Shown: one piece after another, positions 28,749 through 35,254 of the stretch
Position numbering within the stretch: position 1 is the stretch's first letter
How the letters are laid out: each line of letters begins with the position of its first letter
NCBI RefSeq assembly: GCF_024347635.1
Contig: NZ_AP025510.1
Location: 2,480,001 to 2,544,000, forward strand
Reading direction: 5' to 3'
Source: Vibrio tasmaniensis
GTDB taxonomy: Bacteria > Pseudomonadota > Gammaproteobacteria > Enterobacterales > Vibrionaceae
DNA length: 64,000 nucleotides
The notes under the pieces: model-generated
What the model saw: only the letters and a program-made list of their open reading frames with translations
What the model was told of the DNA's origin: nothing
Database searches by the model: none
Made by a program: the position numbers and the translations under genes

Positions 28749-28855
28749 GTCAGCCTCTCTTAAACTTAATTCACTAAACTTGTGAACTCATCAGCTTGTT
28801 GAAGCCATAATACGCTTGCGCTTCGTTAAACAATATCCAATTATATATAACAAAT

Positions 28856-28872
28856 GTTCATTAATACTGAAC
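28856..28872. promoter_or_regulatory. candidate LysR operator in the divergent promoter region
   Basis: Inverted repeat GTTCA-N7-TGAAC, which contains the T-N11-A form seen in LysR-type sites (TTCA...TGAA). It lies 38-54 bp before the regulator start, in the space shared with the TDT transporter. Confidence 0.5.
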
Positions 28873-28909
28873 GATACCTTTACACCAGCAGCGTAAAACT
28901 AGGAACCTG

Positions 28910-29806
28910 ATGGCTAATATTTCAATCAAACAACTCAAAGTGTTTGTCACTATTACCCAGCATTCGACATTGACCGCAGCCTCCGAGGCTCTGTTTCTGT
29001 CTAAGGCCGCTGTCAGCATGGCGCTAGGCGAAATGGAGAAACAACTCGGTCACTCTCTATTTGACCGGGTTAATAACCGATTAATTCTCAATCAAGAAGG
29101 ACAAAAGCTTCTTCCTTTGGCGGATGAGATATTACATCGTGCTGCTGGTATTGATGTTTTGTTCCGCGACGACCAACCGTTAAGTGGCAATTTAAAGGTT
29201 GGCGCGAGCGACACGATTGGTAATCAGGTCGCACCGTTTATTCTGTCTGGCTTTCGCGAACTAACTCAGCATCAAGATCAGAGCTTGTTCATTTCAAACA
29301 GTGCGCTGATCTGCCAAAAGTTGGTGGATTATGAACTTGATATCGCGCTAATTGAAGGAAAAACACTCCATCCAGAACTCATTTCGAGTCAGTTTAGCAG
29401 CGATGAAATGTGTATTATTGTTAGTAATCAACACCCTCTCACTTCAAAAGAAAAAGTGATTTTAAGCGATTTAGAAGACAGTCATTGGATTTTACGTGAG
29501 TCTGGTTCAGGCACTCGCGAGTTTTTTCTTCGTGCCGTCGCACCACGCATAGAACATTGGTATGAATCCTTTGAACTCAACACGACTGAGGCGATCATTA
29601 ATTCTGTTTCTGCCAATCTTGGATTCGCGTGTTTATCTCGGCTGGCTGCGCAACGAGCAATTGATTCAGGCCGAGTGAAAGCACTCAATGTCCCACTCGA
29701 CATGAAACGTCGATTCTGGATGCTGGTCCATAAAGACAAATACCAGAGCCCGCTGCTGAAATCTTTCATGAGTTATTGTGAAGACTGGGCTTCACATCAA
29801 GATTGA
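28910..29806 (+). CDS. LysR family transcriptional regulator
   Basis: Helix-turn-helix regulator of 298 aa, likely controlling the divergent TDT transporter gene. The N-terminal winged helix reads SIKQLKVFVTITQHSTLTAA then LSKAAVSMALGEMEKQLGHS and LFDRVNNRLILNQEGQKLLP, the standard LysR pattern. The C-terminal effector domain begins LKVGASDTIGNQVAPFIL and has ELDIALIEG and WILRESGSGTREFF. This last motif is also seen in CysB/YeiE-like regulators of sulfur metabolism, which may hint at a sulfite-type anion for the transporter. That link is inference only. Confidence 0.9.
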   Translation: MANISIKQLKVFVTITQHSTLTAASEALFLSKAAVSMALGEMEKQLGHSLFDRVNNRLILNQEGQKLLPLADEILHRAAGIDVLFRDDQPLSGNLKVGASDTIGNQVAPFILSGFRELTQHQDQSLFISNSALICQKLVDYELDIALIEGKTLHPELISSQFSSDEMCIIVSNQHPLTSKEKVILSDLEDSHWILRESGSGTREFFLRAVAPRIEHWYESFELNTTEAIINSVSANLGFACLSRLAAQRAIDSGRVKALNVPLDMKRRFWMLVHKDKYQSPLLKSFMSYCEDWASHQD

Positions 29807-29849
29807 GGCCGCATTGTTAGGGCTCCAACTGGACTTTTAACATCAGAAA

Positions 29850-29865
29850 CTGTATAAAAAGCCAG
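29850..29865. promoter_or_regulatory. LexA (SOS) box of yebG
   Basis: CTGTATAAAAAGCCAG fits CTG-N10-CAG with the AT-rich core of LexA boxes. It lies 30-45 bp before the yebG start. yebG is a known SOS gene in E. coli. Confidence 0.75.
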
Positions 29866-29894
29866 TAAAATTTATCAAACTTAGAGGATTAACC

Positions 29895-30188
29895 ATGGCT
29901 GTTATCGTCAAGTACGTGGTCGAACGCAACGGAGAAGAGAAAATGACTTTTACCTCTAAAGCCGAAGCTGACGCATACGACAAAATGCTGGATATGGCTG
30001 ATGAGCTTTTTGAACTATTAAGCAAAAGCGATTTAGTTGAAGATGAAGGCAAGCAAGAAGAGCTTGCAATGTACCTAGCGAAGAACAAAGAAGAAGTTCT
30101 TTACGCATTAGGTGCTAAGCGTAAACCAGCTCCGAAAAAAGAAAAGAAGCTTGAAGCTGTTGAAGACGCAGAAGAAGATGCCGCTTAA
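29895..30188 (+). CDS. yebG: YebG family SOS-induced protein
   Basis: Small DNA-damage-inducible protein of 97 aa whose biochemical role is unknown. The N-terminus MAVIVKYVVERNGEEKMTF followed by TSKAEADAYDKMLDMADEL matches E. coli YebG almost residue for residue; the C-terminus is a charged tail (KRKPAPKKEKKLEAVEDAEE). The start has an AGAGGA site 6 nt upstream. A LexA box lies 30 bp upstream and a terminator 20 nt downstream, so the gene is a single SOS-regulated unit. recN in this window shares the control. Confidence 0.93.
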   Translation: MAVIVKYVVERNGEEKMTFTSKAEADAYDKMLDMADELFELLSKSDLVEDEGKQEELAMYLAKNKEEVLYALGAKRKPAPKKEKKLEAVEDAEEDAA

Positions 30189-30205
30189 TTAGCTGAAGTT
30201 TTCTA

Positions 30206-30255
30206 AAAAACGTCAATAATGTCTCTAATCAGAGTTCTTTATTGGCGTTTTTTTA
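30206..30255 (+). terminator. terminator of yebG
   Basis: Stem AAAACGTCAATAA / TTATTGGCGTTTT (one G-U) enclosing about 19 nt, followed by a T run. Confidence 0.8.
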
Positions 30256-30350
30256 TACTTATCGAAATATAATGAGCTCTGTTTATAGTCGAAATCGCTC
30301 TAAACATTCGCTTGCACAAAAGTGTGATAAAGATCTAATCTATAGTCATC

Positions 30351-30424
30351 AGGTGATGGGGTTCCACCTAAGCTTTTGCTTCAACTGCCCGTTCTTTCGA
30401 ACAGTGCTAATGACTCCTACAGAA
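30351..30424 (+). ncRNA. fluoride riboswitch (crcB motif) aptamer
   Basis: Reading from 30351, GGTGATGGGGTTCCACC forms the 5' stem-loop with the conserved GATGG. Next is an extra short hairpin (AAGC/GCTT), then AACTGCCC, then a stem GTTC-TTTC-GAAC, and finally GCTAATGACTCCTAC at 30406-30420, the 3' signature of the crcB motif. The order matches the known Thermotoga and Pseudomonas aptamers (GGcGAUG...CC...AACUGCC...UGAUGRCYYCUAC). Known targets of this RNA include fluoride exporters such as CrcB and CLC-F. Here the first gene downstream is a NifU-like protein, 200 nt away. Recognition is by eye and not by covariance search. Confidence 0.85.
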
Positions 30425-30620
30425 TCGAAAACAGGTAATACTGTTGGATGTATCGCTACTCCTCCATTTTGAAATGGACTTAGTCTATTAAGACCGAGCT
30501 TCATGACACCTTTGGATGATCGATACACAAGATCTGTAGTGAATTAGCCGCACCTCTTCCAACACGTCCTGTTTTCTCAACGCCCTAGGTCTTCAATGAC
30601 CCTAACAGTGAGAAAACATT
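30425..30620 (+). promoter_or_regulatory. structured leader and start-masking hairpin (riboswitch expression platform)
   Basis: About 196 nt between the aptamer and the next start. A 7-bp pair TGTATCG (30449-30455) / CGATACA (30521-30527) closes a region with hairpins CCATTTTGAAATGG and GTCT-ATTA-AGAC. A 14-codon ORF (ATG 30503 to TAG 30547, MTPLDDRYTRSVVN) overlaps its 3' side. Then a perfect 10-bp inverted repeat TGTTTTCTCA (30570-30579) / TGAGAAAACA (30609-30618) ends 2 nt before the start codon and includes the likely Shine-Dalgarno GTGAG. It could thus control translation. Confidence 0.6.
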
Positions 30621-31313
30621 ATGCACTACTCTTCAGAAATTCAATCAATGTGCCCTATTCAAAGGGGTGATCTCCACACTTCAGCACCAATTCCAGTTGA
30701 AGGCGCTATGGTTAGTCCAAAAGACGTTATCGCTATTTCTGGCTTAAGCCATGGCGTCGGCACTTGTGCACCACAACAAGGTGCCGCAAAACTAACACTG
30801 AATGTAAAAAACGGCATCATCGAAGAGGCGCTAATCGAAACGATTGGTTGTTCAGGCATGACTCAATCAGCCGCGATGGCAGCCGAAATCCTCACAGGAA
30901 GAACCATTCTTGAAGCCCTGAATACTGACTTGGTGTGCGACGCTATTAACGTAGCCATGCGCGAAATTTTTCTGCAATTTGTTTACGGTCGAACTCAGTC
31001 TGCATTCTCTGAAGGCGGCCTAGAAATTGGCGCAGCATTAGAAGATCTCGGTCAAACACAACGTAGCCAAGTAGGTACTAGCTATTCAACCTCAGCGAAA
31101 GGCGTTCGTTACCTAGAGCTTGCAGAGGGTTACGTGACCAAGCTTGCACTTGATGACCACAGCGAGGTAATTGGCTACGAATATCTCAACCTCGGCAAAA
31201 TGATGAAGGCGATTAACCAAGGTATGTCAGCCAACGAAGCAGCAGACCTTGCAATGGGAACTTATGGTCGATTCGATGAAGCCGTTACCACCATTAACCC
31301 ACGCCAACAATAA
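30621..31313 (+). CDS. NifU/IscU-like iron-sulfur scaffold family protein
   Basis: Protein of 230 aa with an IscU-like core. Three Cys fall where scaffold proteins place their cluster ligands: GVGTCAPQQGAAKLTLNV (near residue 50), IETIGCSGMTQSAAMAAEIL (near 75) and TDLVCDAINVAM (near 105). The IscU Ala-Asp/Gly next to the first Cys is replaced by CAPQQG, so it is a divergent relative and scaffold function is not proven. The C-terminal third (YLELAEGYVTKLALDDHSEV...) is not part of IscU. It is first in an operon with the GGGtGRT gene 24 nt on. The leader holds a fluoride-type riboswitch, so expression probably rises with fluoride. Confidence 0.75.
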   Translation: MHYSSEIQSMCPIQRGDLHTSAPIPVEGAMVSPKDVIAISGLSHGVGTCAPQQGAAKLTLNVKNGIIEEALIETIGCSGMTQSAAMAAEILTGRTILEALNTDLVCDAINVAMREIFLQFVYGRTQSAFSEGGLEIGAALEDLGQTQRSQVGTSYSTSAKGVRYLELAEGYVTKLALDDHSEVIGYEYLNLGKMMKAINQGMSANEAADLAMGTYGRFDEAVTTINPRQQ

Positions 31314-31337
31314 TTTTTGCCAATTTAGAGGAAAGAT

Positions 31338-32327
31338 ATGATGAACACTCAATTTAATGAATCAGTAACTCGCGTATTGGCAGAAATGAACTTCGACTCT
31401 TTAGAGCAAGCGAACCAATACTGTAAAGCCCACAACGTTGATCCAAAAGCCATGGTGATGGACACCCAGCCTATCGCTTTTGAAAGCGCTGCCGATGCCT
31501 ATATCCTTGGTTCAGCACTGGCGCTATTTCGCAAAGCCACCAGCGCAGAACAAGCAGCGAATATCATTGGTGAAGGCCTTCAAGCATTCACCAAACCCGG
31601 CAGTGTTGCTGAGCAACGCCAAGTGGGGATCGGCCACGGTGCGCTAGCTGCGCGTCTTTTAAATGAAGAAAGCCACTGCTTTGCCTTCCTTGCGGGCCAT
31701 GAATCTTTTGCTGCTGCAGAAGGTGCGATTAAAATCGCACTCAACGTCAACAAATCACGTCACAACCCATTGAAGGTAATACTCAATGGTCTAGGTAAAG
31801 ATGCGGCTTACTTAATCTCTCGCATCAATGGTTTTACCTATGTTCGCACTCAATACGATTACCAAACCGGTGAACTTGTTGAAACAGAACGTCGCCGCTT
31901 CTCACAAGGCCCTCGCGGAGAGATCTTGTGTTACGGCGCTGATGATGTACGTGAAGGCGTGGCGATTATGCACAGAGAAGAAGTGGATGTAAGTATTACG
32001 GGTAACTCAACTAACCCAACGCGCTTCCAGCACCCTGTTGCAGGTATCTACAAAGCAGAACGTACTCGCCAAGGTTTACCTTACTTCTCAGTTGCTTCAG
32101 GCGGCGGTACAGGCCGTACATTACATCCAGATAACGTGGCAGCAGGCCCAGCGTCTTACGGCATGACAGATACTATGGGAAGAATGCACGCTGACGCTCA
32201 GTTTGCAGGTAGCTCTTCCGTCCCTGCTCACGTAGCAATGATGGGCTTCATCGGTATGGGTAACAACCCAATGGTCGGTGCGACGGTTGCATTGGCTGTA
32301 GCCGTGAGCGAATCTCAAAACGCATAA
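31338..32327 (+). CDS. GGGtGRT protein
   Basis: Protein of 329 aa of a family named for the motif SGGGTGRTLHPD, visible near residue 255. Biochemical function is unknown. It is soluble, with an N-terminal helical part (LEQANQYCKAHNVDPKAMVM), a Gly/Ala-rich central part (GHGALAARLLNEESHCFAFL, LAGHESFAAAEGAIKIAL) and a C-terminal part that is very Gly/Met/Ala-rich (GSSSVPAHVAMMGFIGMGNN). It follows the NifU-like gene and shares its transcript; the pairing is conserved in my recollection. An AGAGGAAAG site precedes ATG 31338. A strong terminator follows. The riboswitch context suggests a role in coping with fluoride or in a metal- or phosphate-enzyme pathway hurt by it. Confidence 0.8.
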   Translation: MMNTQFNESVTRVLAEMNFDSLEQANQYCKAHNVDPKAMVMDTQPIAFESAADAYILGSALALFRKATSAEQAANIIGEGLQAFTKPGSVAEQRQVGIGHGALAARLLNEESHCFAFLAGHESFAAAEGAIKIALNVNKSRHNPLKVILNGLGKDAAYLISRINGFTYVRTQYDYQTGELVETERRRFSQGPRGEILCYGADDVREGVAIMHREEVDVSITGNSTNPTRFQHPVAGIYKAERTRQGLPYFSVASGGGTGRTLHPDNVAAGPASYGMTDTMGRMHADAQFAGSSSVPAHVAMMGFIGMGNNPMVGATVALAVAVSESQNA

Positions 32328-32430
32328 CGACAACGTTGAGCTCCACGATCTACCCATAGAGTAGAGTCCGTTAACTGAGAAACAAGCAATAACAGACGAC
32401 CAAAACTCTACACCTATCACTAAAACCAAA

Positions 32431-32457
32431 CAGCCAGCCTTATGCTGGCTGTTTTTT
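32431..32457 (+). terminator. terminator of the NifU-like/GGGtGRT operon
   Basis: Perfect 8-bp stem CAGCCAGC / GCTGGCTG with a 5-nt loop and TTTTTT. Confidence 0.9.
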
Positions 32458-32556
32458 ATCCACACTTGCTCTACTATCTATTTCTAATAATTATTTGTAT
32501 CTAAGATTAAATACATTCTGCTGTCGTATTTAACTGCATCTTTTTAAAGGAATAAT

Positions 32557-33198
32557 ATGAAAGAGCTCATCATTCATACCATTACCGTGTTCATGGGCTT
32601 TTTTGCCATTATGAACCCTATCGCTAATACGCCAATTTTTCTTGGATTAACTGGTGACAATGACAGGGAAACCGTTAAATCTATCGCTTTCCGTTCAGTG
32701 TTTATCGCCTTCATCATCGTCAGTACTTTTGCACTCTCTGGCAAACTGATCTTTGACCTATTTGGTATCACGCTGTACGCACTGCGCATCACAGGCGGCA
32801 TTTTGGTCTTTTTGATTGGCTTCCACATGCTGCAAGGCGATTCAACACACGCCAAAGCAAAAGAGAAAGTGAACTCAGATGCCCAGCGAGACGCAGCTCT
32901 AAGTATCGCCGTCTCACCACTTGCAATGCCAATTCTCGCTGGCCCCGGCACCATTGCCACTGCGATGAACTTTGCCAGTACCGAAAGTATCTATGAAACC
33001 ATCATCACCATTGTAGCTTTCGGCCTACTGTGTACCTTAACCTATATCTTATTTGTATTCGGCGAGCGCTTTGTTAAAGCTGTCGGACCAAGCGCATTGA
33101 ACGTGATAACACGAATGATGGGGTTAATACTCGCAGTCATCGGTATGCAGATGTTGATTGAAGGGATTGAACAGGCTTATAAGGCGCTGTTTGTTTAG
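32557..33198 (+). CDS. MarC family integral membrane protein
   Basis: Polytopic inner-membrane protein of 213 aa (MarC/UPF0056 family; relatives YchE and YhgN). The physiological role is unclear; the old link to multidrug resistance was not upheld for E. coli MarC. The signature FFAIMNPIANTPIFLGLT lies near residues 15-32, LRITGGILVFLIGFHML in the middle, and SPLAMPILAGPGTIATAM near 120-137. About six hydrophobic helices are visible. It stands alone between two terminator-like hairpins. The AAAGGAA site before ATG 32557 is good. Confidence 0.88.
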   Translation: MKELIIHTITVFMGFFAIMNPIANTPIFLGLTGDNDRETVKSIAFRSVFIAFIIVSTFALSGKLIFDLFGITLYALRITGGILVFLIGFHMLQGDSTHAKAKEKVNSDAQRDAALSIAVSPLAMPILAGPGTIATAMNFASTESIYETIITIVAFGLLCTLTYILFVFGERFVKAVGPSALNVITRMMGLILAVIGMQMLIEGIEQAYKALFV

Positions 33199-33326
33199 AG
33201 AAGACTATTAAAACGAGAGTATTGATTAAATTACGAGCCAATTTGTGTTGTTCTACAGCATTTTCTCATTGCAGAAAACTATCTCCAGAAAGACAAGCAA
33301 TATCATTTTACAGACTTTATCCCGAT

Positions 33327-33356
33327 GCGCCCTTTCATAACGAGGGCGCTCTCTTT
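33327..33356 (+). terminator. hairpin downstream of marC-family gene
   Basis: Stem GCGCCCT / AGGGCGC with a 9-nt loop, followed by a mixed TCTCTTT tract. Probably a terminator, with a poor T run. It lies about 100 bp before dapD. Confidence 0.6.
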
Positions 33357-33457
33357 ATGATGAACGCAATTAAATTAACTTTGCTAACGGCAGCGCTTGT
33401 TATTCGAGCCGTTGTTATGGAGTAGCAAAATCAAGACTCAACACATGGAGATTCAAC

Positions 33458-34489
33458 ATGGCTTACTTTTCACTAGCCTTCGGTACGGCAACCAAAAACC
33501 GCGACAATAAAATCATTGAAGCGTTCTTCCCTAACCCACTTCTAAACCCAAGCGATGCTCTTGTAGCGGCTGTGGCTGAAGTTTCGGGTTACACTGAAGG
33601 CAACCAAGCTATCGAAATCTCTGCTGCACAAAGCGCAGAACTAGCGAAAGCATTCGCAGCAAACGACGATGCAGCAAACGCATCTTTCGCAGAAAAAGCA
33701 GCAGCATCTGAGCAACCTCTTGTTCTTGTTGTTCTTGCGACTGACGAGAAGCCAGCATCAGTTGCTGAAGGTTTCCTAAAACTACAACTTATCTCTAACC
33801 GCCTAGTACAACCACACGGTACGGTATTAGACGGTATCTTCGGTCTACTGCACAACATCGCATGGACTAACGAAGGCCCTATCGATCTTCCTGAGCTGGC
33901 TGAGCGTCAAATCGAAGCTCGCCTAGCGGGTCGTGCTCTGTCTGTAGATTGCGTAGACAAGTTCCCTAAAATGGTGGATTACGTGGTACCAACAGGTATT
34001 CGTATTGCTGATACTTCTCGTGTTCGTCTTGGCGCACATGTGGGTGAAGGCACAACGGTTATGCATGAAGGTTTCATCAACTTCAATGCAGGTACTACTG
34101 GCGTAAGCATGGTTGAAGGTCGTATCTCTGCTGGTGTGGTTGTGGGTAACGGTTCTGATATCGGCGGCGGCGCTTCTATCATGGGTACGCTTTCTGGTGG
34201 CGGCACTATGGTTATCTCTATCGGCGAAAACTGCCTGCTAGGCGCAAACGCAGGTCTTGGCTTCCCAATGGGCGATCGTTGTACGGTTGAGTCAGGTCTT
34301 TACGTGACTGCGGGTACGAAAGTTCGCATGCTAGATAAAGAAGGCAACGAAGTAGAAATCATTAAAGCTCGTGACCTAGCTGGCGTTTCTGATCTTCTGT
34401 TCCGTCGCAACTCGATCACTGGTCAAATCGAATGTCTAGCGAACAAGTCTGCTGTTGAACTGAACAGCGAGCTACACAGCAACAACTAA
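33458..34489 (+). CDS. dapD: tetrahydrodipicolinate N-succinyltransferase
   Basis: Enzyme of lysine and diaminopimelate synthesis: succinyl-CoA plus tetrahydrodipicolinate gives N-succinyl-2-amino-6-ketopimelate. 343 aa, the longer class of DapD found in Vibrio and Pseudomonas (E. coli's is 274). The left-handed beta-helix hexapeptide region runs from about residue 185 (IADTSRVRLGAHVGEGTTVM) through SAGVVVGNGSDIGGGASIMG to GENCLLGANAGLGFPMGDRC. N-terminal residues carry an Ala-rich insert (SAELAKAFAANDDAANASF). ATG 33458 has a GGAGA site. Single gene with its own terminator. Confidence 0.94.
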   Translation: MAYFSLAFGTATKNRDNKIIEAFFPNPLLNPSDALVAAVAEVSGYTEGNQAIEISAAQSAELAKAFAANDDAANASFAEKAAASEQPLVLVVLATDEKPASVAEGFLKLQLISNRLVQPHGTVLDGIFGLLHNIAWTNEGPIDLPELAERQIEARLAGRALSVDCVDKFPKMVDYVVPTGIRIADTSRVRLGAHVGEGTTVMHEGFINFNAGTTGVSMVEGRISAGVVVGNGSDIGGGASIMGTLSGGGTMVISIGENCLLGANAGLGFPMGDRCTVESGLYVTAGTKVRMLDKEGNEVEIIKARDLAGVSDLLFRRNSITGQIECLANKSAVELNSELHSNN

Positions 34490-34525
34490 TCGTTAGATCC
34501 TAGAGTTCTATGTAAATAGAAAGCC

Positions 34526-34560
34526 AAAAGCCGCAGGGGTTAAATCCTGCGGCTTTTTTT
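34526..34560 (+). terminator. terminator of dapD
   Basis: Perfect 12-bp stem AAAAGCCGCAGG / CCTGCGGCTTTT with an 8-nt loop and a run of T. Confidence 0.92.
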
Positions 34561-34572
34561 GATTATAAATCC

Positions 34573-35085
34573 CTACTGGCATCTAATCTCAATTTTTCTC
34601 TTCAAGTGATCCATGTAAATTAACTTATCAGAGTATTTATTTTTAACTAACTTCAACTCACTATTGATATTAATTTTATATTTGTTGAGTACTTCTGTCT
34701 GCACAGTCAAACAAATTACTTCATCTTTATGTATACCTGTAATTTTAGTATATAGATTATTCTGCTCTTGCATTGAGAGGATATCAAAAAAGTTATCGTT
34801 AGTTGTCTTCACACTATCATTAGACAAACATAAGTGCTTTGGCCAAGGCTTACCTAATGAATCAAAAAAAACTCTACCATTATATCTTGAACGATAGAAA
34901 TACACAGACTTACCACACTGGTTACATTCCATTCGAATTAATAATGGTGAAAATACTTCTGCTTTATCTTTTTCAGGTTTACTCTCTATTGGGGATGATT
35001 GATAACCCCGATAACTAAAAGAGCTATTACGCCCTCTACCATAACCACAATTACAACCTGGTAAATGATTGTGAGCATTACACAT
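34573..35085 (-). CDS. Cys-rich putative zinc-binding protein, accessory
   Basis: Protein of 170 aa with no known function. The N-terminus CNAHNHLPGCNCGYGRG and the central CNQCGKSVYFYRSRYNG then GRVFFDSLGKPWPKHLC make two Cys/His clusters that could bind zinc. I have the impression of a scattered bacterial family with this pattern (C-x-x-x-NH-x-PGC-x-CG-F/Y-G ... C-x-x-CG ... GRVFFD-x-LG-PWPKH-x-C) but no assigned role. The C-terminal part is a Lys/Ile/Asn-rich beta domain (LTVQTEVLNKYKININSEL). The gene is clearly more AT-rich than its neighbours and sits alone between the dapD and purL terminators, suggesting horizontal acquisition. The start ATG 35085 has a weak ribosome site. Confidence 0.65.
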   Translation of the reverse strand: MCNAHNHLPGCNCGYGRGRNSSFSYRGYQSSPIESKPEKDKAEVFSPLLIRMECNQCGKSVYFYRSRYNGRVFFDSLGKPWPKHLCLSNDSVKTTNDNFFDILSMQEQNNLYTKITGIHKDEVICLTVQTEVLNKYKININSELKLVKNKYSDKLIYMDHLKRKIEIRCQ

Positions 35086-35169
35086 TTACAACACGCCTTA
35101 AAATAACTAAAAAACTAGTAATATAATCACTCATATAAAATTTAAGCAACAAATCCCACACACAAACAA

Positions 35170-35200
35170 AAAAGCGCAGACCAATTGGCCTGCGCTTTTG
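35170..35200. terminator. terminator of purL (probably bidirectional)
   Basis: Stem AAAAGCGCAG / CTGCGCTTTT with T runs on both strands. A second hairpin CAGGGTTAA / TTAACCCTG lies at 35209-35238, between it and the purL stop. Confidence 0.85.
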
Positions 35201-35254
35201 TTTTTCGTCAGGGTTAACCTTAGTTCAGATTAACCCTGTTTTTGATTAACTCAA

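Noticed and set aside
30242..30472. 76-codon ORF overlapping the riboswitch
   Set aside because: It reads through the yebG terminator and the conserved aptamer, so RNA structure, not protein, explains the conservation.
33222..33425. 67-codon ORF before dapD
   Set aside because: It spans the hairpin after marC and lacks a ribosome site; a later in-frame ATG gives only 22 codons.
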